Below are positions 50,677-60,200 of a stretch of DNA of 64,000 nt, piece by piece; the first letter of the stretch is position 1, and every line of letters begins with the position of its first letter. The position numbers were made by a program, and so were the translations under genes. The stretch is from NCBI RefSeq assembly GCF_000250675.2, contig NC_018681.1, positions 4,216,001 to 4,280,000 of the forward strand, given 5' to 3'. The DNA comes from Nocardia brasiliensis ATCC 700358 (GTDB lineage: Bacteria; Actinomycetota; Actinomycetes; Mycobacteriales; Mycobacteriaceae). The notes under the pieces are model-generated. The model was given only the letters and a program-made list of their open reading frames with translations. It was not told the DNA's origin and did not search any database.

Positions 50677-52235
50677 GCGGGAACGGGGTCGGCGGCGCAC
50701 AGCGCCGTGGTCAGGGCCGGGGCACGGCCCGGTTGCCAGGCGGCGGCGACGAACCGGTCCGGGCGCAGCAGCACACTGTGCCCGCGATACGCGGCCAGGT
50801 CGGCGGCGAGCCGGCCGTCGAGGTCGACGATCGAGCCGATACCCGGTGCGCACGAAGGCATCCGGTCATCGATCGGGACATGTAGCACCACCGGCGCGAA
50901 CGATTGTGCGTGGCGCATCTCGGCCGCGAGGACCGCCGCGTCGCCGCCGACGCCGAGCAGCGCCCAACCGAGACCGAGGATTTCGTCGAGCAGCCGCATC
51001 CGGCCGGTGCCCGCCTCGAAGACCACCGGCTGTCCGATCGCGATTCCGACGGGCGCGGTCGCGGCCGCGATCAAACCTGTCGAATAGACCTGGGCGGGCC
51101 GGTAGCGCATCCCCTCGAAAAACGCTTTGCCATGCGGTGTCGAGACCGCGCGGCGCAGGTAGTCGTCGCGCCGCCGGGCCAGCCTGGCATCGGTCGTCAT
51201 CACCACCCGCCGCATCCGCTCCGAGAGAGCGACGGTGGCGAGGGCGTGTGGTTTACGTTCGCTCTCATAGGAATCCAGCGCGGCGTCGGTCAGCCGGCCG
51301 GACAGCACGTCGGCGATCTTCCAGGTGAGGTTCGCCGCGTCCCGGATGCCCGAATTCAAGCCCTGGCCCGCGAACGGGGGCATCATGTGCGCGGCGTCGC
51401 CGAGCAGGAACACCCGGCCGATGCGCCACCGATCCGCGACCAGGCTGTGGAACCGGTAGGTCACCACGCGCTCCACCTGGTCGTCGGTGATCTCGCGGTA
51501 CGGCGCGAGCAGCCGGTGCACGAGTTCCAGCTCCGGCAGTTCGGCTTCGCCGGGATGCAGCAGGAATTCGTACCGGCAGCGGCCGCCGCTGCCGGGGATG
51601 ATGACGTGCGGGCGCGCGGGATCGGCGTGATGCATCCCGTACCGCTGATCGTGCCGATCGCCGAGCACATCGGCGACCAGCCAGGTCTCCGGATGGCTGT
51701 GGCCGCGCATGCCGATGCCGAGCCGGTCGCGCACCGTCGAGCGGCCACCGTCGCAGCCCAGGACGTAGCGGGCCCGCAGTCGCAGTGTGCCGCAACGGAT
51801 GGTGACGCCGTCGTCGTCCGGAATCAGATCGGTCAGCTCGGTGCCCATGCGCAGCCGTACCGTTGGTTGCTGTCGAAGGTGCTGTGCCAGTTCGCGTTCC
51901 AGGTCCGGCTGGGCGAACGGGTTCTTGAACGGATAGCCGAAGCGCCGGGGTTGCTCGGCGCGGGCGTGGAACAATGGGCTGCCGTGGCTGTCGTAATAGC
52001 GAGTACCGGTGCCGGGCACCATGATTCGCAGCAGCCGCTCGGCCAGACCGGCCCACTGGTAGGCCCGCAACGCCTCGTCGTCGATGCTGATCGCCTTCGG
52101 TGCGTCACTGGTCTCGGTGTTCCGCTCGAGCACCTGGACCCGCACGCCGCGGGCCGCGAGCAGTGCCGCCGCGGTCATGCCCACCGGGCCCGCGCCGACG
52201 ATCACGACATCGCTTTCGATCACCCCACCCTGCAC
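50673..52235 (-). CDS. FAD-dependent aromatic monooxygenase, MhpA-like
   Basis: A 520-residue class A flavoprotein hydroxylase. GAGPVGM binds the FAD diphosphate, YVLGCDGGRSTVRD is the DG motif, and FLLGDAAHMMPPFAGQGLN the GD motif. The C-terminal ~110 residues form a thioredoxin-like domain as in MhpA (3-hydroxyphenylpropionate hydroxylase). It should ortho-hydroxylate a phenolic acid with NAD(P)H. The GTG start is preceded by GGAAGGAG. It is the first gene of the catabolic operon and divergent from the IclR regulator. Confidence 0.9.
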   Translation of the reverse strand: MQGGVIESDVVIVGAGPVGMTAAALLAARGVRVQVLERNTETSDAPKAISIDDEALRAYQWAGLAERLLRIMVPGTGTRYYDSHGSPLFHARAEQPRRFGYPFKNPFAQPDLERELAQHLRQQPTVRLRMGTELTDLIPDDDGVTIRCGTLRLRARYVLGCDGGRSTVRDRLGIGMRGHSHPETWLVADVLGDRHDQRYGMHHADPARPHVIIPGSGGRCRYEFLLHPGEAELPELELVHRLLAPYREITDDQVERVVTYRFHSLVADRWRIGRVFLLGDAAHMMPPFAGQGLNSGIRDAANLTWKIADVLSGRLTDAALDSYESERKPHALATVALSERMRRVVMTTDARLARRRDDYLRRAVSTPHGKAFFEGMRYRPAQVYSTGLIAAATAPVGIAIGQPVVFEAGTGRMRLLDEILGLGWALLGVGGDAAVLAAEMRHAQSFAPVVLHVPIDDRMPSCAPGIGSIVDLDGRLAADLAAYRGHSVLLRPDRFVAAAWQPGRAPALTTALCAADPVPA

Positions 52236-52331
52236 TCGAACGCTCCTTCCGGAAGACTGCTCGAGTCCACTCTAAGTGCGCGTCCCGGATATAGGGACCG
52301 AAGTCCTGAGAAACGGGACGAATTCGGCCAA

Positions 52332-52348
52332 GGTTCCAGACTGGAACC
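52332..52348. promoter_or_regulatory. Palindromic operator candidate for the IclR regulator
   Basis: GGTTCCA-GAC-TGGAACC is a perfect 7-bp inverted repeat with 3-base spacer in the 127-base gap between the catabolic operon and the IclR gene, 15 bases before the regulator's start. A second inverted pair (GTCCC 52282-52286, GGGAC 52294-52298) is nearby. Spacing and position fit an IclR-type site controlling both directions. Confidence 0.6.
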
Positions 52349-52362
52349 CTAGAATGTCCTAC

Positions 52363-53151
52363 ATGGCGGGACATATATCTACATCCAACAGCGGGTACCG
52401 CGAGCGCAATACCACCGCGGACCGCGCGCTCGACATCCTGCTGATGTTCGACGAGCGGCATCTGGTGTTGACGGCGGCCGAGGTGGCCGCCAATCTCGCG
52501 GTGGGCCGCTCCACCGCCTACCGGTATCTGCAGAGCCTCACCCAGACCGGATTCCTGGAGGACGCCGACGGCAGTGGCTACCGCCTGGGATCCCGGGTGA
52601 TGGAGCTGGCGCGCCTGGCTCGTCGCGGTTTCGGCCTCTCCGAGATCGCCCGGCCGATCATGCGCCGCCTCGCGACCACCGTGGGAGAAACCGTCCTGCT
52701 CACCCGGCTCACCGGTGACCGCGTCATCTGTCTGGAGCGGGAAGACAGTGGCAGCCGGGCTGTGCGAATTACCTATGAGCGTGGCGAGATCCTGCCCATC
52801 AACGCGGGAGCGTCCGCGTTCAGCCTGTTGAGCTGGCTATCCGACGCCGCGGTCGACGACATCCTCGACACCACCCACCTGGAAGGCTTCACCGCACGCA
52901 CCCCGGTGACCAAGCGCGCGCTGCTCGCTCGCCTGCAACAGACCCGCGAGCAGGGCTATGCCGTGAGCCGCGGCGAACTGGACCCCGACGTGCTCGGCAT
53001 CGCCGCCCCCGTGCACGGCGCCGACGGCGACGTGGTCGCCGCGGTAAGCATCGCCGCCCTCTCCACCCGCGTCCCCGACACCCGCGTCCCGGACCTCGCC
53101 GTCGCCGTCCTCGCCGCCGCAGCCGAGATCACCGCAAACCTCAACGGCTGA
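52363..53151 (+). CDS. IclR-family transcriptional regulator
   Basis: A 262-residue regulator. The N-terminal winged helix (TADRALDILLMFDE, then AAEVAANLAVGRSTAYRYLQSL) begins near residue 20, and the effector domain follows (TVLLTRLTGDRVICLE ... GYAVSRGELDPDVLGIAAPV). IclR proteins sense aromatic or small acids, so it very likely controls the divergent ring-cleavage operon. ATG at 52363 or 52354 may be used; both lie just after the palindromic site, which fits autorepression. Confidence 0.88.
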   Translation: MAGHISTSNSGYRERNTTADRALDILLMFDERHLVLTAAEVAANLAVGRSTAYRYLQSLTQTGFLEDADGSGYRLGSRVMELARLARRGFGLSEIARPIMRRLATTVGETVLLTRLTGDRVICLEREDSGSRAVRITYERGEILPINAGASAFSLLSWLSDAAVDDILDTTHLEGFTARTPVTKRALLARLQQTREQGYAVSRGELDPDVLGIAAPVHGADGDVVAAVSIAALSTRVPDTRVPDLAVAVLAAAAEITANLNG

Positions 53152-53155
53152 CCGG

Positions 53156-54160
53156 TTATTCGGCCGGATTGTCCGGCCACCACGCGGGCAACTTCACACT
53201 GTGCTGGGGCACCACGTGTTCTATGGTTTCGAAATCGATGCCCCAGCGCTCGACCGCCGCCGCGATCGTGGCAATCAGCCGGCCAGCGGCCATCTTCGGG
53301 ACCTCGGTGAGCAACGGGCCTGCCAAATGCAGTGTGCGCGCTGATTCTTCGATCGCCTCGAGGTCGTACCGCAGGTCGAGCAGCCGGAGGATGTGCGTCA
53401 TCTCGGCATCCAGAGTGCCGGTCTGATGCTGCCGCCAGAGTTGGGCGCACAGGTCGAGAAAGACCCGGCCTTTCAGCGTCGCCTGAGTGCGTGTCGCACC
53501 ACCGCCGAATTGCGTGAGAAAGCCGCACCCCAGTAGGCGCAGCAAGCGTTCACGGATCGCGCCGGGCGAGACGCCTAGTTGTTCGCCGATATCGCCGGGA
53601 CGTCGATAAGGTTCGAGCGCGGTCGAAATCGAGACGAGCACCGCGACGTGGAGCCCGGCCAGACCGCCGGTGCGGACGAAGAAACGCACATCCTCGGCGG
53701 TGAGATTGCCGAAGACGACATTCATGAGCACATCGCGAACGACATTGTCGGTCAACACGTCGCCGACTATCCGGCGCTGCTCGTCGTCATCGGCATCGAA
53801 GTCGGGCGGTATCCAGAACACCCGTAACCGATGGGGCGCGAAAGGCAGGCCGCTCGTCCGGTAGTCGCGCATCGCCTCGGACAACAACCGGCGATGGTGC
53901 ACGGTATCTTTGGCCACGTAGACGCAGATCTCCGCTTCGGTGTCGAGCAGCATGGTGCGCAGATCTTTGTCTATTCCGGAGTGATGACTCCACAGGGTCT
54001 GGCCGACGAGGGGGCGGGACCAATCCCGTTGGAGCTCGCAGGCGAAGTCGAACTTGCGTCGTTCGGCCTCGGTGTAGGAATAGAGGCGGGATTTCGCCAT
54101 GTCGCTCAGCACGTCGACCACCCGCTGGGAAAGGAATTGATGTTCAACAGAATCTGCCAT
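53156..54160 (-). CDS. Hypothetical protein with winged-helix-like segment
   Basis: A 334-residue soluble protein not recognised. Residues about 180-217 (RPGDIGEQLGVSPGAIRERLLRL is at its core) look like a helix-turn-helix, followed by a wing-like GGATRTQATLKGRVFL. The N-terminal half has KFDFACELQRDW and a basic-aromatic block of unknown fold. Length and codon use are normal, and the ATG is preceded by GGAGGG, so the gene is real. It could be a regulator or a DNA/RNA-linked enzyme. It is convergent to IclR with a 4-base gap. Confidence 0.6.
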   Translation of the reverse strand: MADSVEHQFLSQRVVDVLSDMAKSRLYSYTEAERRKFDFACELQRDWSRPLVGQTLWSHHSGIDKDLRTMLLDTEAEICVYVAKDTVHHRRLLSEAMRDYRTSGLPFAPHRLRVFWIPPDFDADDDEQRRIVGDVLTDNVVRDVLMNVVFGNLTAEDVRFFVRTGGLAGLHVAVLVSISTALEPYRRPGDIGEQLGVSPGAIRERLLRLLGCGFLTQFGGGATRTQATLKGRVFLDLCAQLWRQHQTGTLDAEMTHILRLLDLRYDLEAIEESARTLHLAGPLLTEVPKMAAGRLIATIAAAVERWGIDFETIEHVVPQHSVKLPAWWPDNPAE

Positions 54161-54261
54161 GTACGCGCCCTCCGGCAGTGGCCCAGGCTAGGTGGCCCCG
54201 CCGGGACCGTCGCTGCTTTGCCCGACCGTACCGAGGTTCGACTCCGGCCGGTGTCCTTCGA

Positions 54262-55125
54262 ATGGCGTACATCAGGTACGCCGTCGATACGGTGAATTCC
54301 GTGGACCCCACTCATGTCTTCGTGCCCACCGAGTTGGGGGAGCTGCATGTTTCGGTTGCGGGGGAGGGGGAGGGGATCGTGTTCTGGCCGAGTCTGTTGA
54401 TGGATGCGGGGTTGTGGGAGCCGCAGGTTGCGCATTTCGCTGCGGGGTATCGCACCATTGCGATCGATCCGCCGGGGCACGGGCGGTCGGCGCCGCTGAC
54501 TCGGGTGTTCACCTTTGCCGAATGTGCGCGGTGTGTGGTGGCGGTGCTCGATCGGTTGGAGGTGGGGCGGGCGCATTTCGTCGGGAATTCGTGGGGGGCG
54601 ATGGTCGGCGGCACATTCTCGGCGACCTATCCCGATCGGGTGCACAGCGTGGTCTTGATGAACGGCACCGCTTCCGTGGCGCCGCTGCGGCAGCGGCTGG
54701 AATTCAGTGCGCTGCTGGTGCTCGCGCGACTGCTGCGGGGGATCAGGCCGCCGCTGACCCGTGGAGTGCTACGCGCCTTCCTCGGCCCGACGAGCCGCGC
54801 GACGCGACCCGACGCGGTGCGCCAGGTGCTCGCCACCGCCCAGCGCAACGAGGTGGCCTCCGCCTCGTACGCGGTCCGCTCGGTAGTGCTGCGCAGGCCT
54901 GACCAGCGAAAACTGTTCGCTGCCATCGCCTGTCCGGCGCTTGTCGTGGCCGGCCGGGAAGACAAAACTTTTCCGCTGGCCGAACTCGAGACCATGGCCC
55001 GCGCGATCCCGGCCGCCGAACTGGTCGTCCTCGACGATGCCGCGCACCTGGCTGCCGCCGAAGTTCCCGATGTGGTGAATGCCCTTGTCGGACAGTTCCT
55101 TTCCCGGCATCCCGGACAAACCTGA
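54262..55125 (+). CDS. Alpha/beta hydrolase
   Basis: A 287-residue alpha/beta-hydrolase fold protein. PPGHGRSAPL follows the oxyanion strand, Ser110 in GNSWGA is the nucleophile, an Asp in AGREDKTFP and the His in DDAAHLA complete the triad. GNSWG is common in meta-cleavage-product hydrolases (MhpC/BphD type), so it could act with the ring-cleavage operon, but it is on the opposite strand and separated by two genes. The start is uncertain (ATG 54262 or GTG 54301). G-rich codon use in the first 150 codons differs somewhat from neighbours. Confidence 0.8.
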   Translation: MAYIRYAVDTVNSVDPTHVFVPTELGELHVSVAGEGEGIVFWPSLLMDAGLWEPQVAHFAAGYRTIAIDPPGHGRSAPLTRVFTFAECARCVVAVLDRLEVGRAHFVGNSWGAMVGGTFSATYPDRVHSVVLMNGTASVAPLRQRLEFSALLVLARLLRGIRPPLTRGVLRAFLGPTSRATRPDAVRQVLATAQRNEVASASYAVRSVVLRRPDQRKLFAAIACPALVVAGREDKTFPLAELETMARAIPAAELVVLDDAAHLAAAEVPDVVNALVGQFLSRHPGQT

Positions 55126-55339
55126 CGATCGGGCGAATCGGCCGGGTGCGCGAGATCGGCGAGACCGTACGCCGTATATGGACGGCCGGTTACGATCTCG
55201 GACAGCTCTTCGCTAACTTGACCCTTGGCGAGGTTGAAGCTTGTACTGTCACTGGCAGATCGGATGCAACCTGTCAATACCCTGCCGTCGCTGGTCGGCG
55301 GTGCCCCGCTGTTCGCGTTCGCTGAGGAGCCGAAAAACC

Positions 55340-56137
55340 ATGTCCGAGAACCTTACCCCGCAGATCCGGACCGACATCCCGCATTCCGCGCGCATCTGGA
55401 ACTACTGGATGGGCGGCAAGGACAACTACGAAGTCGACAGAGTCGTGGGTGAAGCCAGCCTGCAGGTCGATCCGGACATCAGCACCATGGCGGTGCAGTC
55501 GCGCCAATTCCTGATCCGTGCGGTGACCTATCTGGCGCAGGAAGCGGGCGTGCGTCAGTTCCTCGATATCGGCACCGGCCTGCCGACGATGCAGAACACC
55601 CACGAGGTGGCGCAGGGGATCGCCCCCGAGTCGAAAATCGTGTACGTGGACAACGATCCGCTGGTGCTGACCTATGCCAGGGCGTTGCTCAACAGCACCA
55701 CCAACGAAGGTGTCACCACCTACGTCGATTGCGATTACCACGACCCCGAGCAGATCATCGCCGACGCTCGCAACGTGCTGAATTTCGACAAGCCGATCGG
55801 CGTCATGTTCATGGGTGTGCTCGGCCACGCCAAGACCTATGAGGACATGCTGCGCATCGTGCGCACCGTGGTGGACGCGGTGCCGTCGGGCAGCTACCTG
55901 ATCCTGTGGGACGGGACCGACGACAGCAAGGCCTACGTCACGCTGTGCGAGAACTACACCAACAGCGGCGGCGTGCCCTACGTGCCGCGGCCGCAAGCCC
56001 AGATCCGCGCGGTCTTCGACGATCTGGAACTGGTCGAGCCGGGTTTCGTCTCGATCACCGAGTGGCGCTCCGGTGATACGCAGGTCGGCGAAACCCGGCC
56101 CATCTCCGCGTACGGCGCGGTGGCTCGCAAGCCCTGA
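55340..56137 (+). CDS. SAM-dependent methyltransferase, DUF574 type
   Basis: A 265-residue S-adenosylmethionine-dependent methyltransferase of the DUF574 family, expanded in actinomycetes. The N-terminal SARIWNYWMGGKDNYEVDR is the family signature, FLDIGTGLPTMQNTHEVAQ is motif I, and VYVDNDPLVLTYARALL holds the ribose-binding acid. ATG at 55340 follows GAGGAG with 10-base spacing. Substrates of the family are largely unknown. The 214-base gap upstream shows nothing recognisable. Confidence 0.88.
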   Translation: MSENLTPQIRTDIPHSARIWNYWMGGKDNYEVDRVVGEASLQVDPDISTMAVQSRQFLIRAVTYLAQEAGVRQFLDIGTGLPTMQNTHEVAQGIAPESKIVYVDNDPLVLTYARALLNSTTNEGVTTYVDCDYHDPEQIIADARNVLNFDKPIGVMFMGVLGHAKTYEDMLRIVRTVVDAVPSGSYLILWDGTDDSKAYVTLCENYTNSGGVPYVPRPQAQIRAVFDDLELVEPGFVSITEWRSGDTQVGETRPISAYGAVARKP

Positions 56138-56145
56138 GCGACGGG

Positions 56146-56967
56146 TCAGCCGTGGTAGCGCTCGACCAACGGGACCAAGCTGTCCAGTTTGCGTAGCGCG
56201 TCCGCGTCCGGCAGCGGCGCCAGCGACAGCGCCACCCGTTGCACCCCGGCCTCGGCGTAGGCGTCCAGGATCGCCGGGTCGGGGAGCGTCGGCGCGACCA
56301 TGACGGGCAGGTCGTTCCCGGCGAACGGCGCCAGTTGCGCGGCGACCTCGGCCGCCGTGGCCGCGCCATTGGGCACCCAGCCCACGCCGTGCCGGATGGC
56401 GCGCTCGAGTGCGGCCGTCTCGCCGCCGACGAAGATCGGCGGGTGCGGCCGCTGCACCGGCTTCGGCCACGAGTACATCGGATCGAAATCGATGAAACGG
56501 CCGTGGTATTCGGCGAGTTCCTCGGTCCAGATCGCGCGGATCGCCTCGAGCTGCTCGTCCAGCAATGCGCCGCGGGTGCGCGGGTCGGTGCCGTGGTCGG
56601 CCATTTCCTCGCGATTCCAGCCGACGCCGACGCCGAAGACGACGCGCCCGCCGGAGATCAGGTCCAGGCTCGCCACCTCCTTGGCCGTGTGGATGACGTC
56701 GCGCTGGATCAGCAGGGTTACGCTGGTGCCCAGGATCAATCGCTCGGTCACCGCGGCGACGGCGCTGAGCGCGACGAACGGATCGAGCGTGCGGTAGTAG
56801 CGGCGGGGCAGGTCGCCGCCCATCGGATACGGTGTCTTCCTGCTCGCCGGGATGTGCGAATGCTCGGCCAGGAACAGGGATTCGAAGCCGCGATCCTCCA
56901 GCGCGGGACCTAATGCCTTACCGCTGATGCCTTCGTCGGTGAGAAAAGTGATGATCCCAATCTGCAT
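56146..56967 (-). CDS. LLM-class F420-dependent oxidoreductase
   Basis: A 273-residue luciferase-like TIM-barrel flavoprotein of the F420 type (TIGR03619-like). IGIITFLTDEG at the N-terminus, LFLAEHSHIP, LDLISGGRVVFGVGVGWNREE and PPIFVGGE are typical. It moves hydride between F420 and an unknown substrate. ATG at 56967 gives the family N-terminus (MQIGIITF). It is divergent from the carboxylic acid reductase gene. Confidence 0.88.
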   Translation of the reverse strand: MQIGIITFLTDEGISGKALGPALEDRGFESLFLAEHSHIPASRKTPYPMGGDLPRRYYRTLDPFVALSAVAAVTERLILGTSVTLLIQRDVIHTAKEVASLDLISGGRVVFGVGVGWNREEMADHGTDPRTRGALLDEQLEAIRAIWTEELAEYHGRFIDFDPMYSWPKPVQRPHPPIFVGGETAALERAIRHGVGWVPNGAATAAEVAAQLAPFAGNDLPVMVAPTLPDPAILDAYAEAGVQRVALSLAPLPDADALRKLDSLVPLVERYHG

Positions 56968-57202
56968 GCCCGCATGCAACTCCCGGGATCCGGCAGAAAT
57001 TCCGGCGCGGCCGACTTCGGCGCTGCTCGAGTTCAATCCTTGATCGATGCGGTCGGATGTGTGTTCGCGTTGCGCGCTGTTGCACCCGGCGCGACGAGCG
57101 TCTTCTCAGTTGGGCAGCGGGGGAGTAACCTGTCCCAGGTAGATAGTTACCAGAACTAAAGACATTGCTGCTTTGCCAAACCGCTGGTCAGGGAGACATG
57201 TG

Positions 57203-60200
57203 ATGACAGATGTAGAGGTAGCTCGACGAATCGACGACCTGTCCGCCACGGACGAGGTGCTCGCGGGTGCGCTGCCCGATCCGGCAGTCAACGCCCGAAT
57301 TCAAGATCCTGCGGTAGGGCTCGCGGAACTGATCCGCATCGTGTTCGCCGCCTACGGTGACCGCCCGGCGGTCGGCGCCCGCGCCACCCGCCTGGTCGCC
57401 GATCCGGTGACCGGCCGCACGACGCTGCATGTGCTGCCGGAATACGAAACGATGACCTACGCCGAACTCGGGCAGCAGGTGGCGGCGGTGGCCGCCGGAC
57501 TGCGCGGCGAGGCGGCGGACGGCGGCTGGGTGCGTCCCGGCGAGCACGTGGCGATGCTCGGTTTCACCAGCGTCGAATACACCGTGCTCGACCTCGCGGC
57601 GACGCTGGCGGGCGCGGTCGCCGTGCCGATGCAGTCGAATGCGCCTGCGGCGCAACTGCGCCCGATCCTGGCCGAGACGCAACCGCGCGTCCTCGCGGCG
57701 GGCGTCGACCAGCTCGCGGAGGCGCTCGATCTCGCGGACGGCGAGCACCGGCCGGGGCTGATCGTGGTGCTGGACCACCGGGCGGAGGTGGACGCCCATC
57801 GCGAAGCGTACGAGGCGGCCGCCGCGCGCCTCGCCGGGACCGGGGTGGCGCTGAAAACGCTTGCCGAACTTGCCGATAGCGGGAAGGCCGGCGTGGTCGT
57901 GCCGGACGCGGCGGACAGCGAGCGCATCGTGCTGCTGATCTACACCTCCGGCAGTACCGGAACGCCCAAGGGCGCAATGTATTCGGAGCGATTGGTCGCG
58001 AACCTGTGGCAGGGCAAATTCGGCCTGGGGGAGGGCCCGTACGCGGCCGGACCGTGGATCACGCTGAACTTCATGCCGATGAGCCATCTCATGGGCCGGT
58101 ACACGCTGTACGGCACGCTGGCCCGCGGCGGTATCGCGTATTTCGCTGCCAGCAGTGACCTTTCGACCTTCTTGGAGGATCTCGCGCTGGTCCGGCCGAC
58201 GCAGCTGCAATTCGTGCCGCGGGTGTGGGATCTGCTCTACCAGGAGTACCAGCGGGCACTCGACGGCATCGGCACCGACGAGCGGTCCGAGCGGGCACCC
58301 GAGCTGCTCGCGGAGCTGCGCCGTGACCTGCTCGGCGGGCGCGCGCTGGGCGCGGTGACCGGGTCCGCGCCGATCTCGGTCGAGGTGCGCGAATTCGTCG
58401 ACGCACTACTGGGTTTCCACCTACCGGACGGGTACGGCTCCACCGAGGCCGGTGGCATCACGGTCGACGGCAAGGTGGCGCGGCCGCCGGTGCTGGACTA
58501 CAAGCTGGCCGACGTCCCTGAACTCGGCTACTACAGCACCGACCGCCCGCACCCGCGCGGTGAGCTGCTCGTGAAGACACAGAACATCTTTCCCGGCTAC
58601 TACCGCCGGCCAGAGGTGACGGCGGAGGTGTTCGATCCGGACGGCTACTACCGGACCGGCGATATCGTCGCCGAGGTGCAGCCCGACGAGTTGCGCTATC
58701 TGGACCGGCGCAACAATGTGCTCAAACTGTCGCAGGGCGAGTTCGTCACGGTGTCGAAGCTGGAGGCGGCCTTCGGTGCCAGTCCGCTGATCCAGCAGAT
58801 CTACATCTACGGCAATAGCTCCCGCCCTTACCTTTTGGCTGTGATCGTCCCGGACGAGGCAGTGCTGGAACGGGTTTCCGGCGATATCGAGGCGGCGGGC
58901 CCGCTGCTCACCGAGGCGTTGCGTGCGGTCGCCGCCGAAGCCGGTTTGCAGTCCTACGAGATCCCGCGTGACTTCCTGGTCGAGACAACGCCGTTCACCG
59001 TCGAGAACGGCCTGCTCACCGGTATCCGCAAGCTCGCACGGCCGAAGCTGCGGCAACGCTACGGCGAGCTGCTCGAGCAGCTCTATCAGCGGCTGTCCGA
59101 CGGGCAGGCCGAGGAGTTGCGCGCGCTGCGCACGGGCGCGGCCGACCGGCCGGTGCTCGAGACCGTCAGCAGGGTGGCCGCCGCGCTGCTCGGCATCGCC
59201 GCCGCCGACGTGCACCCGGCGGCGCATTTCACCGAGCTCGGCGGAGACTCGTTGTCGGCGTTGACCTTCGGCAACGCGCTGCACGACATCCTCGGCGTCG
59301 AGGTGCCGGTCGGCGTGATCGTCAGTCCGGCGACCGATCTGCGCGCCCTGGCCGCCTTCCTGGAGTCCGGTGCGCAGGCGACGCGGCCGACGTTCGCGAG
59401 CGTGCACGGACCGGAGGCGACCGAGGTGCGCGCCGCCGACCTCACCCTGGAGAAGTTCCTGGACACCGCGACGCTCGACGGAGCTGCCACCCTGCCCGCG
59501 CCGAACTATGCGGTGCGCACCGTGCTGCTCACCGGCGCCACCGGCTTCCTCGGCCGGTTCCTCGCGCTGGCCCTGCTGGAACGGCTCGGCCCGGTGGACG
59601 GCACGCTGATCTGCCTGGTCCGCGCGACCGACGACGCGGCCGCCCGCAAGCGCCTGGACGAGGTGTTCGACAGCGGCGACCCACAGTTGCGCACGCACTA
59701 CCAGCGGCTGGCCGAGCGGCACCTGGAAGTGGTGGCGGGCGACAAGGGTGACCTCGATCTCGGGCTGGACCGCGCCACCTGGCAGCGGCTGGCCGAGCGC
59801 GTGGACCTGATCGTGGACTGCGCCGCGCTGGTCAATCACGTGCTGCCCTACAGCCAGCTGTTCGGGCCGAACGTGGTGGGCACGGCCGAGCTGATCCGGT
59901 TGGCGCTCACCGGAAAACAGAAGATCTTCGACTACATCTCCACCGTCGGCGTCGGCGATCAGATCGCGGCCGGGCAGTTCGTCGAGGACGCCGATGTCCG
60001 CACGATGAGCGCGACCCGGTCGGTCGATGAGCGCTACGCCAACGGTTACGGCAACAGCAAATGGGCGGGGGAGGTGCTGTTGCGCGAGGCGAACGAGCGA
60101 TACGGGTTGCCGGTCAGCGTGTTCCGATGCGACATGATCATGGTGGACGGCAGCTACGTCGGCCAGTTGAACGTGCCCGACATGTTCACCCGGTTGATGC

